A stretch of 13,617 nt of DNA, from NCBI GenBank assembly GCA_025351205.1, contig JANXWI010000429.1:1-13617 (forward strand). The letters are read 5' to 3'. Under the pieces are notes generated by a model. The model saw only the letters and a program-made list of their open reading frames with translations, was not told the DNA's origin and made no database searches. The DNA comes from Deinococcus sp. GTDB lineage: Bacteria > Deinococcota > Deinococci > Deinococcales > Deinococcaceae. Positions 7,182-12,874 of this stretch are shown in pieces. Position numbers and translations under genes: made by a program. Numbering within the stretch: position 1 is the stretch's first letter; every line of letters starts with the position of its first letter.

Positions 7182-7218
7182 CTGTCCAGACCATCTGCCT
7201 GACTGTCCGGACCATCTG
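7182..7218 (+). repeat. Two solo copies of the repeat-terminal motif CTGTCCRGACCATCTG
   Basis: CTGTCCAGACCATCTG (7182-7197) and CTGTCCGGACCATCTG (7203-7218) differ at one base and are spaced 21 bp start to start. The same word forms the right end of the dispersed elements at 4900, 5880 and 10581. The second unit contains the perfect palindrome GTCCGGAC. They lie 60-100 nt upstream of the TrmB-family start and next to the M23 gene stop. They are either a remnant of the mobile repeat or a tandem operator. Confidence 0.7.
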
Positions 7219-7222
7219 AGTG

Positions 7223-7768
7223 TCACGGCCTCTGCGCCTGCGCCTCCCGCTCCAGCAGCGGATAAGGGTTGATGGCCGTCCAGGTGGGCGTGTAGACCCC
7301 GTAGTGCAGGTGAGGAGGCGTGCCCGCCGCGTTGCCGCTGTCTCCGACGTAGCCGACCACCGTGCCTGCCCCGATCCAGTCGCCCGGCTTCAGGTCCGGG
7401 TAACGCTCCAGGTGGGCGTAGTAGTGGTGGTATCCGCCCGGCCCGGTGACGGTCACGGTGCGCCCGCCCAAGCTGTCTCGACCGATGCGGCCCACCACTC
7501 CCGGCGTGGTCGAGCGGATGGGCGTGCCTCTGGGCGCAAAGATGTCCACGCCCTCGTGCCTGCGCCCCTGGCTTCTGGCCCCGCCCCAGGTATCGGCGTA
7601 ACGCACCCCTGGCAGCGGGCCTTGCAAAGTGGACGCTGCCGGAGCGGGCTGGCGCAGCAGGTCGGCGTACTTCAGGGCGCTCTGGATGCCGGGCCACAGC
7701 AGAACTCCCAGCCCACTGAGAAGGGCCAGAATGACCAGCCGGGACACCAGACGGCGAACGAGGCGCAT
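7223..7768 (-). CDS. M23-family metallopeptidase with N-terminal membrane anchor
   Basis: A LytM/M23-type zinc endopeptidase domain, which usually cleaves or remodels peptidoglycan cross-bridges outside the membrane. From the ATG at 7768 it has 181 residues: a basic start MRLVRRLVSRL, a hydrophobic segment (about 11-27, LVILALLSGLGVLLW) acting as signal anchor, a short linker, then the domain. Zinc ligands H71 and D75 (HEGVD) and H155 of the PHLHYG motif are present, with catalytic histidines H119 (YYAHL) and H153. A TTG start 18 nt upstream (7786) is possible; neither start has a good ribosome site. A candidate -10 TACACT lies on the minus strand at 7810-7815. It is separated from the antiporter gene upstream by a 198-bp spacer with a repeat. 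All active-site residues are intact, so it is probably an active enzyme. Confidence 0.9.
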   Translation of the reverse strand: MRLVRRLVSRLVILALLSGLGVLLWPGIQSALKYADLLRQPAPAASTLQGPLPGVRYADTWGGARSQGRRHEGVDIFAPRGTPIRSTTPGVVGRIGRDSLGGRTVTVTGPGGYHHYYAHLERYPDLKPGDWIGAGTVVGYVGDSGNAAGTPPHLHYGVYTPTWTAINPYPLLEREAQAQRP

Positions 7769-7870
7769 ATGCAACAAGTCAAGCAAAGGGTGATGAGAAA
7801 TCGGCCCGGAGTGTATTCCAGGGGCCTTTAGACCGAAACTCTGGACCTGGTCGGGTGGGATGTCCGCTCA

Positions 7871-7953
7871 CTGGGTCGCCCCCTCACCCCGCTGCTTCGC
7901 AGCGCCCCTCCCTTCGGGCTGTACCAGTCTCCCACAGGGGGCGAGGGGGAAAG
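7871..7953 (-). repeat. Dispersed hairpin repeat, type B (inverted copy) with 19-nt insertion
   Basis: Read on the minus strand this matches the repeat at 2281-2345: CCCTCGCCCC..GGGAGA, then GGGGCGCTGCGAAGCAGCGG and GTGAGGGGGCGACCCAG. Compared with that copy it carries an extra 19 nt, CTGGTACAGCCCGAAGGGA, directly after GGGAGA. It lies just downstream of the antiporter stop codon and could fold in its transcript. Confidence 0.75.
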
Positions 7954-7966
7954 CAAGGTCCTACCT

Positions 7967-9283
7967 TCAGTCCTGGACAGCCTGTTCGGGCAACCTGGCA
8001 GACACCTTCTCCCCCGGCCTCTCCTCGACGGGAATGCTCTTCAGCGCCCGCGTGATGACCGGACCGATGCTCAGCCCCTGCACCAGCAGGGTGAACAGCA
8101 CGACGATGTAGGTCACCGTGATCAGCGTCCCCTGGTAGCTGCTCGGCGGCAGGGCCAGCGCCAGGCTGATGGCAATCGCCCCGCGCAGGCCGCCCCAGGT
8201 CAGCAGGCGGACGGTGTGCGCCCCGTAGCCCTCGCGCCGCCGCAGCAGCCCAATCGGCAGGGCCACGCTGATCAGGCGGGCGGTCAGCACCACCCCGATC
8301 AGCAGCGTGCCCGCCCACAGCTCGGTGCCGCTGGGCCGCAGCAGCAGCACGTCCAGGCCCACGAAGCAGAACAGCAGCATGTTGATCACCTGATCGATGG
8401 TGTGCCAGAAGCTGCGGATGTGCTCCACGCTCGACCCGCCGAACACCCGCGACTTGACTTCGGACAGGCACAGGCCCGCCAGTACCATGGCAATCGGGCC
8501 GCTCAGCCCCAGCGCCGAGGCCGCCGCGTAGCCGCCCACCGCCAGGGCCAGCATCAGCAGGGTTTCCACGCCCTCCTGCTCGACCTGCCGCAGCGCCAGT
8601 GCCCCCAGACCGCCCAGCAGCGCCCCGAACAGTGCGCCGCCCAGCGCCTCCTGCCCGAACAGCAGCAGCGCGCCGCCCAGCCCTCCAGCTCCGGCATGTG
8701 CCGCCTCACCCCCCGACGCTGCGGCCAGCCCCAGCAGCGAAAGGTACACCACCACGCCCACGCCGTCGTTGAACAGGCTCTCTCCGGCGATCAGCGCCCC
8801 GGTGCGGGCGGGCAGGGCGTACTGCTTGATCTTGTCCAGCACCGCCACCGGGTCTGTCGGGCTGATGAGCGCCCCGAACAGCAGCGCCCCGATCAGAGGA
8901 ATGGACAGGCCCAGCGCGTTCAGCAGCAGGTAGCTGGCCCCGCCGATCAGGGCGGTACTGAGCAGCGTTCCGCCCACGGCCAGGGTCAGGATGCTGCGCC
9001 ACTGGGCCAGAATCTGGCGGGTGTCGAGGCTCAGTGCCCCGGCGAACAGCAGCAGGCTCAGCACGCCGTTCAGCACGAAGTTGCTGAAGTCGAGCCGGGT
9101 CAGCAGGCCGCCCAGCACCGTGGCCGGTCCGCTCAGACCCAGGGCCGCCAGCAGCGAGAGCAGCAGCGCCACCAGCATTCCGCCCAGCGCCACCCCCACC
9201 GTGGCCGGCAGCCGCACGAAGCGTTCGTTGACAAAGGCCAGCAGCGCCGTGAGGCAGAGCAGCACCGCAAAGGCATCAAGCAT
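7967..9283 (-). CDS. Na+/H+ antiporter, CPA1/NhaP type
   Basis: A 438-residue integral membrane cation:proton antiporter for Na+ and pH homeostasis. It is almost entirely hydrophobic, with about 12 predicted spans. Two family-defining blocks are clear: LISPTDPVAVLDKIK (139-153, in the unwound ion-binding helix) and GESLFNDGVGVVVY (167-180) with E168 and the N172-D173 pair typical of electroneutral CPA1 proteins. A Gly/Ala-rich loop follows at about 188-205. The C-terminal cytoplasmic tail is very short, without regulatory domains. The ATG at 9283 is preferred over an in-frame start 20 codons upstream because GGAGAA lies directly before it, TACCCT lies 6 nt before it, and the upstream residues are not membrane-like. 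Exact ion selectivity cannot be told. Confidence 0.92.
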   Translation of the reverse strand: MLDAFAVLLCLTALLAFVNERFVRLPATVGVALGGMLVALLLSLLAALGLSGPATVLGGLLTRLDFSNFVLNGVLSLLLFAGALSLDTRQILAQWRSILTLAVGGTLLSTALIGGASYLLLNALGLSIPLIGALLFGALISPTDPVAVLDKIKQYALPARTGALIAGESLFNDGVGVVVYLSLLGLAAASGGEAAHAGAGGLGGALLLFGQEALGGALFGALLGGLGALALRQVEQEGVETLLMLALAVGGYAAASALGLSGPIAMVLAGLCLSEVKSRVFGGSSVEHIRSFWHTIDQVINMLLFCFVGLDVLLLRPSGTELWAGTLLIGVVLTARLISVALPIGLLRRREGYGAHTVRLLTWGGLRGAIAISLALALPPSSYQGTLITVTYIVVLFTLLVQGLSIGPVITRALKSIPVEERPGEKVSARLPEQAVQD

Positions 9284-9289
9284 TTCTCC

Positions 9290-9295
9290 AGGGTA
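9290..9295 (-). promoter_or_regulatory. TACCCT box 6 nt before the antiporter start
   Basis: On the minus strand TACCCT is followed by GGAGAA and ATG. The box has the leaderless spacing, yet the intervening hexamer also reads as a ribosome-binding site, so either a leaderless transcript or an upstream promoter with SD-led translation is possible. Confidence 0.4.
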
Positions 9296-9325
9296 CGACG
9301 CCCCGGCGGCGGCGAAGGTGCAGAG

Positions 9326-9355
9326 CATCTGAAAGCTGGGCATCTGAAAGCTGGG
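9326..9355 (+). repeat. Perfect 15-bp tandem duplication in the divergent spacer
   Basis: CATCTGAAAGCTGGG occurs twice without a gap (9326-9340 and 9341-9355). It lies between the divergent starts of the antiporter and the alpha/beta hydrolase genes. It has the same 15-bp period as the in-frame duplications in the Nudix and psuK genes. Confidence 0.9.
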
Positions 9356-9401
9356 CCTTCGAAATCCGGCGACGCTCAGGCTGCGCCCCTGGCCCCGCGC
9401 C

Positions 9402-9407
9402 TACAAT
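9402..9407 (+). promoter_or_regulatory. -10 box TACAAT, leaderless pattern
   Basis: TACAAT, 5 of 6 to the TATAAT consensus, ends 6 nt before the ATG at 9414. No ribosome-binding site is present between them. Confidence 0.65.
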
Positions 9408-9413
9408 GCGGGC

Positions 9414-10391
9414 ATGACCGTACCGCACCGCGACGACCCAGACCACGATGTTCAGGATGAGCAGGACGAACCCTTCACCACGCAGAGCGACCTGCTCGGA
9501 GACGTGTATTACGAACACCTGAACGGCGCCGACCTGTACTTCGAGGTGGTCGGGCCAGAAGACGCCCCGGCGGTGGTGTACCTGCACGGCGGCCCCGGCT
9601 ACAACAGCCACTCCTTCCGGGCGCTGGTGGGCGAGAGCCTGGAACACCACCGCATGGTGTACCTCGACATGCGCGGGGGCGGGCGCAGCGGGCCGCTCGA
9701 AGAGACGCAGCAGGGCGGTGAAACCCTCGACATCGACACGCTGGTGGCGGACCTGGAAGCGGTGCGGGAATTTCTGGGCATCGAGCGCCTGACGCCGCTG
9801 GGGCACGGCTTCGGGGCGCTGCCGGCGCTGGAGTATGGCCGCCGCTACCCTGAGCGCGTGGCCCGCGTCGTGGTTGTCAATCCCTGGGTCCATTTCCCCG
9901 ATCTGGCGCTGACACTCCTGGCCGAGGCCAGCGCTATACGCGGCGTGGGTATCGACGACCCCGCAGAGCGCGTGAAGGCCGACGCCCCCGAGGGCCAGCA
10001 CCCGGCGGTGGGCGAGGCGCGGCTGGAGGCGGCCTTCGGGCTGGTGAACGGGCGCGACCTGCTCAACCAACTCGAATACCTGGACCACTCCAGCCGCATG
10101 AGGCTGGAATACGCCGACGCCGAGGGCCAGCTGCTGGGCGGCGGCGAGGTGCAGCAGGCGCTGGTCAACCAGGGGCTGTGGAGCTTCGAGTACCCGCCCT
10201 TTCTGATGGAGCAGACGCGCCCGGTGTACGTGATCGCGGGAATCGAGGACCGCACCAGCTACCCGGTGCAGGTGGGCTGGCTCGAAGACCTGGCGAACGC
10301 CGACGTGACGCTGCTGCAAGCCGCCCACTACCCCTGGCTCGACGACGAGGACGGCTTTATAGAGGCGCTGGACCGGGCGATGGAGGGGTAA
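9414..10391 (+). CDS. Alpha/beta-hydrolase-fold protein, proline-iminopeptidase-like, nucleophile serine replaced by glycine
   Basis: A 325-residue alpha/beta-hydrolase with a 25-30-residue acidic N-terminal extension (many D/E/Q). The oxyanion motif HGGPG is at 58-62, and DMRGGGRSG (85-93) corresponds to the DQRGSGRS block of prolyl iminopeptidases. The nucleophile elbow, normally G-x-S-x-G, reads GHGFG at 130-134: residue 132 is glycine (GGC, 9807-9809), one base away from serine AGC. The acid D279 (AGIEDRTSY) and histidine H305 (AAHYPW) appear kept. Fold and family are sure. As written it lacks the catalytic nucleophile, so it may be a non-enzymatic or altered-activity member. It stands alone, divergent from the antiporter gene, and starts from a TACAAT box 6 nt upstream. 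No signal peptide. Confidence 0.88.
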   Translation: MTVPHRDDPDHDVQDEQDEPFTTQSDLLGDVYYEHLNGADLYFEVVGPEDAPAVVYLHGGPGYNSHSFRALVGESLEHHRMVYLDMRGGGRSGPLEETQQGGETLDIDTLVADLEAVREFLGIERLTPLGHGFGALPALEYGRRYPERVARVVVVNPWVHFPDLALTLLAEASAIRGVGIDDPAERVKADAPEGQHPAVGEARLEAAFGLVNGRDLLNQLEYLDHSSRMRLEYADAEGQLLGGGEVQQALVNQGLWSFEYPPFLMEQTRPVYVIAGIEDRTSYPVQVGWLEDLANADVTLLQAAHYPWLDDEDGFIEALDRAMEG

Positions 10392-10425
10392 AGAGGGCGG
10401 CGGCAAGGGTTCAGTCCGACCAAAC

Positions 10426-10595
10426 CAGTGGCCCGAACAGTGTCAATGCATTATCGCGAGAAACATGCTGAGCACGAGGTTTTTAGCCCCTCCCCCTTGA
10501 GGGGGGAGGTTGGGAGGGGGTGAACGGGCTGAGCGTCCCAGACAACGTTTCTTGCGTTTCCTCTTCTGTCGATTTGGGAACTGTTCGGACCATTG
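10426..10595 (+). mobile_element. MITE-like dispersed repeat, copy 3 (best preserved)
   Basis: The left end CAGTGGCCCGAACAG (10426-10440) and the right end CTGTTCGGACCATTG (10581-10595) are inverted repeats, 13 of 15 positions. Internally there are GTTTTTAGCCCC (10479-10490), a perfect 8-bp hairpin CCTCCCCC/GGGGGAGG (10489-10496 and 10502-10509, loop TTGAG), and AGGGGGTGAACGGGCTG followed, 65 nt from its first base, by the terminal motif. The flanks CCAAAC (10420-10425) and CCAAGC (10596-10601) could be an imperfect 6-bp target duplication. It has no coding capacity, so any mobility would depend on a transposase elsewhere. Confidence 0.7.
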
Positions 10596-10619
10596 CCAAG
10601 CAGGCCTTCATCGGAGTTA

Positions 10620-11567
10620 TCAGTTCATCTCCAGTCCCGAGTAGGCCGCCGCCACCTGGGCCGCCACCGCCGCGTTGTTCCTGACCAGCGCGATGTTGGC
10701 GATCAGGCTGCGGCCACCAGTGATCTCCACGATGCGTCCCAGCAGATAGGGCGTGGTGTCCTTGCCGCTGATGCCCAGCGCCTGCATGTCCCGCAGCGCC
10801 GAGTCGATGTGTGGACCGATCTCGTCGGCTGCAATCTCGGCCTCTGCCGGAATGGGGTTGGCGAGCAACACCCCGCCGGGCAGCACGTCGCCCACGCCCC
10901 GGTCACACAGCTCCCACTTGGCCCGCAGCACCGCCGCCGCCTGCTCCGGGCTGTCCACGCTCAGGGGCGAGGCGAAGTCGGAGAGGCGGCTGTAGAAGGC
11001 CGGAAACGTCGCGCTGCCCAGCGTCATGACCGGCACGCCCAGGGTTTCCAGGTATTCCAGCGTCAGGCCGATGTCCAGGATGCTCTTGACGCCCGCGCTC
11101 ACCACGCACACCTGCGACCTCGCCAACTCTGTGAGGTCGGCGCTGACGTCCATGCTCTGCTGCGCCCCCCGGTGGACGCCGCCCGTACCGCCTGTGGCAA
11201 AGACCCGCACGCCCGCCAGGTGGGCGACGCGCATGGTGCTGGCGACGGTGGTGGCCCCGTTTCTGCCCAGGGCGACGGTATGCGGCAAATCACGGGTGCT
11301 GATCTTGGCAAAGCTGGGGTCGCTGCCCAGCTGCTCCAGCTCGTCTTCGCTCAGGCCCACCTTGATGCGCCCCCCGACCACGGCGATGGTGGCCGGGGCG
11401 ACCCCGCGTTGGCGCACGGTCTCCTCGACCTCGCGCGCGGTCTGGACGTTCTGCGGATAGGGCATGCCGTGGCTGACGATGGTGCTCTCCAGCGCCACCA
11501 CGGGGCGGCCCGTCTCCAGGGCCTCTCTGACTTCGGGCGTGTAATCGAGATTGGGATTGACGTTCAT
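10620..11567 (-). CDS. psuG: Pseudouridine-5'-phosphate glycosidase
   Basis: A 315-residue PsuG, the C-glycosidase that splits pseudouridine 5'-phosphate to uracil and ribose 5-phosphate (reversible). The whole family signature is present: ALESTIVSHGMPYPQN with the catalytic acid candidate E27, FAKISTRDLP with K88 as the expected Schiff-base lysine, FATGGTGGVHRGAQQSMDVS (124-142) with D140 as possible metal ligand, CVVSAGVKSILD and the C-terminal TGGRSLIANIALVRNNA. The frame is open far upstream, but the protein-like part begins at the ATG at 11567, 8 nt after the psuK stop. The upstream extension is the out-of-frame shadow of psuK. Coupled to psuK as an operon. No uptake transporter for pseudouridine is next to it, so the substrate may come from RNA turnover inside the cell. 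Confidence 0.95.
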   Translation of the reverse strand: MNVNPNLDYTPEVREALETGRPVVALESTIVSHGMPYPQNVQTAREVEETVRQRGVAPATIAVVGGRIKVGLSEDELEQLGSDPSFAKISTRDLPHTVALGRNGATTVASTMRVAHLAGVRVFATGGTGGVHRGAQQSMDVSADLTELARSQVCVVSAGVKSILDIGLTLEYLETLGVPVMTLGSATFPAFYSRLSDFASPLSVDSPEQAAAVLRAKWELCDRGVGDVLPGGVLLANPIPAEAEIAADEIGPHIDSALRDMQALGISGKDTTPYLLGRIVEITGGRSLIANIALVRNNAAVAAQVAAAYSGLEMN

Positions 11568-11575
11568 CAGTACGG

Positions 11576-12610
11576 TCAGTCTACGGGACTTGAGGCGGCC
11601 TGCCGTTCCAGCCGCTTCCAGCTCAGCCCCTCCCAGCTCAGCCCCTCTGGCACCGTGCGGGCGCTCGCCACGGTCAGGGCGGCGCAGGCGTGCCCGCAGC
11701 GGACGGCCTCTGACAGCTCCAGACCGCGCAGCAGGCCCGCGCTCAGGCCCGCCACCAGCGCGTCTCCGGCCCCGGTCACGTCCTGCACCGTGGTGCCGAA
11801 CGCGGGCGTCAGGACTGGAAGTCGGCCCGCCGAAAACAGGACGCTGCCCGACCTGCCCAGCGTCACCAGCACGTTCTGCACGCCGCCGTCCAGAAGCGTC
11901 TGCGCCGCCGCTGCCAGTCCGGTCTGCCCGGTCATGGCCTCCAGCTCGGCCCTGTCGGGCGTGACCAGGAACGCGCCGTGCCAATACCCATTCGAGGAGT
12001 CGCCATTCAGAGAGTCGCCGCCCACAGAGCCGTCACCCACGAAGCCATCACGCAGCGCCTGCGCCAGCCGGGCAGCCTTGGGGGCACTGACCGGCTCGAT
12101 GATGGCCCGCACCCCGGCCTGCCCTGCCCGCCGCAGCAGCGCGGCCACCGTGTCTGGCGGCAGGTTGGCGTCCACGATCAGCAGTGCGGCCCGTTCCACT
12201 TCAGGCAGCCACATGGCCGTCACCTCGGGCGTCAAGCCTTCAGTCAGGCCCATGTCGGCCAGCCCGATGTGCAGCTCGCCGGCAGGGTCGAGCACCGCCA
12301 GGTACAGGCCGGTTTGCCCCGGCAGCCGCAGCACCCCGCTCACGTCCACGCCCGCCCCGGCGGTGGTTTCCAGTACCCCTGCGCCCAGCGGATCGCTGCC
12401 CACCGCGCCCAGCAGCCGCACCGCCGCGCCACCGGGCAGCAGCCACGCGACCACCTCGGCCACGTTGCGGGCCACCCCGCCCGGCGTCACGCCCGCCCGG
12501 GCCGGGTTGCTGGTGTGCAGCGCGGGCGGCCCCAGCGTGCGCCCCAGCACGTCGGCATTGATGCCGCCGATGACCAGCACGGGGCCAACCAGCACGGGGC
12601 CAGGATTCAT
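11576..12610 (-). CDS. psuK: Pseudouridine kinase (PfkB family)
   Basis: A 344-residue PfkB-family sugar kinase, assigned as PsuK because it directly precedes psuG and has the family opening VLVIGGINADV. It phosphorylates pseudouridine at the 5' position for PsuG. PfkB signature 1 is around GGVARNVAEVVAWLL (44-58); signature 2 is DVTGAGDALVAGL (277-289) with catalytic base D283. It is longer than usual because of three tandem expansions: GPVLV twice at the N-terminus (residues 4-13), a Gly/Asp/Ser-rich insert at 189-209, and LSWEG-LSWKR at 324-333. Each is built on 15-bp units. The start ATG at 12610 has GGAG 8 nt upstream (12619-12622); a start inside the second GPVLV unit is not available. 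PfkB substrates are hard to tell apart, but the neighbour settles it. Confidence 0.9.
   Translation of the reverse strand: MNPGPVLVGPVLVIGGINADVLGRTLGPPALHTSNPARAGVTPGGVARNVAEVVAWLLPGGAAVRLLGAVGSDPLGAGVLETTAGAGVDVSGVLRLPGQTGLYLAVLDPAGELHIGLADMGLTEGLTPEVTAMWLPEVERAALLIVDANLPPDTVAALLRRAGQAGVRAIIEPVSAPKAARLAQALRDGFVGDGSVGGDSLNGDSSNGYWHGAFLVTPDRAELEAMTGQTGLAAAAQTLLDGGVQNVLVTLGRSGSVLFSAGRLPVLTPAFGTTVQDVTGAGDALVAGLSAGLLRGLELSEAVRCGHACAALTVASARTVPEGLSWEGLSWKRLERQAASSPVD
11619..11648 (-). repeat. 15-bp tandem duplication near the psuK 3' end
   Basis: On the plus strand CAGCTCAGCCCCTCC (11619-11633) and CAGCTCAGCCCCTCT (11634-11648) are adjacent and differ at one base. In the psuK frame they encode the repeated LSWEG / LSWKR pentapeptides. 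Confidence 0.9.
11984..12046 (-). repeat. Degenerate 15-bp-unit expansion encoding a Gly/Asp/Ser-rich insert in psuK
   Basis: Plus-strand units ATTCGAGGAGTCGCC and ATTCAGAGAGTCGCC are followed by two diverged units, CCCACAGAGCCGTCA and CCCACGAAGCCATCA. They encode residues 189-209, units of the type xxxGD/SLNGD, in a place between two PfkB secondary-structure elements where the family normally has a short turn. Confidence 0.75.
12574..12602 (-). repeat. 15-bp tandem duplication at the psuK 5' end
   Basis: On the plus strand CCAGCACGGGGCCAA (12574-12588) is followed by CCAGCACGGGGCCA (12589-12602). The psuK protein therefore begins with GPVLV repeated twice before the conserved VIGGINADV. Confidence 0.85.
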
Positions 12611-12657
12611 CGGAAGTGCTCCAGATCAGGCTGCACGGGCTTGAGATTCACCGGGCC

Positions 12658-12685
12658 AGCATACAGAACTCCGGGGCCGTTTCAG
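12658..12685 (-). promoter_or_regulatory. Candidate promoter of psuKG
   Basis: On the minus strand CTGAAA (12680-12685, 4 of 6 to TTGACA) is separated by 16 nt from TATGCT (12658-12663, 4 of 6 to TATAAT). The leader to the psuK ATG would be about 40 nt and contains the GGAG site. In contrast to most other units in the window this would be a leadered mRNA. Confidence 0.4.
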
Positions 12686-12846
12686 GCGGCGCGGACTGAT
12701 GGGTCCACTGCGGGGTCTGAAAAGTCTGCGGATCAGGCGCGACGGGCAGGATTTCTGGTCAGTCGGTCTCGCCGCTCGCTCACAGTCCGGCCCTGACGCA
12801 CGCTCTGCATCTCATGAAGGCCGCTGTGACTTAATTCGGCGGCGGA

Positions 12847-12867
12847 CGTACCCGACTTCGGTACGCT
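12847..12867 (+). promoter_or_regulatory. TACGCT -10 box overlapped by an inverted repeat
   Basis: TACGCT (12862-12867) lies 7 nt before the ATG at 12875, the leaderless pattern. It overlaps CGTACC-7 nt-GGTACG (12847-12865), a 6-bp-arm inverted repeat that could be a repressor site over the -10 box. The -35 region has no consensus. Confidence 0.45.
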
Positions 12868-12874
12868 GCCCAGT

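Noticed and set aside
5958..7202. 414-codon plus-strand frame over the VOC and TrmB genes
   Set aside because: Antisense shadow: the minus-strand products are recognisable families, and this translation is His/Gln/Arg/Gly-rich and without motifs.
9284..9343. 20-codon longer start for the antiporter
   Set aside because: It would run through the 15-bp tandem repeat region, has no ribosome site, and adds non-membrane residues; the ATG at 9283 has GGAGAA and TACCCT immediately upstream.
8216..9460. 414-codon plus-strand frame over the antiporter
   Set aside because: A Gln/Arg-rich shadow of the hydrophobic antiporter codons; no domain is visible.
11568..11984. 139-codon N-terminal extension of psuG
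   Set aside because: It overlaps psuK in another frame and is Arg/Gly/Ala-rich; PsuG homology starts at the ATG at 11567 and the length from there is normal for the family.
10593..12644. 683-codon open frame on the plus strand across psuG and psuK
   Set aside because: It runs antisense to two well-identified genes in GC-rich DNA; its translation is Ser/Pro/Arg/Ala-rich with no domain, typical of third-position GC bias.
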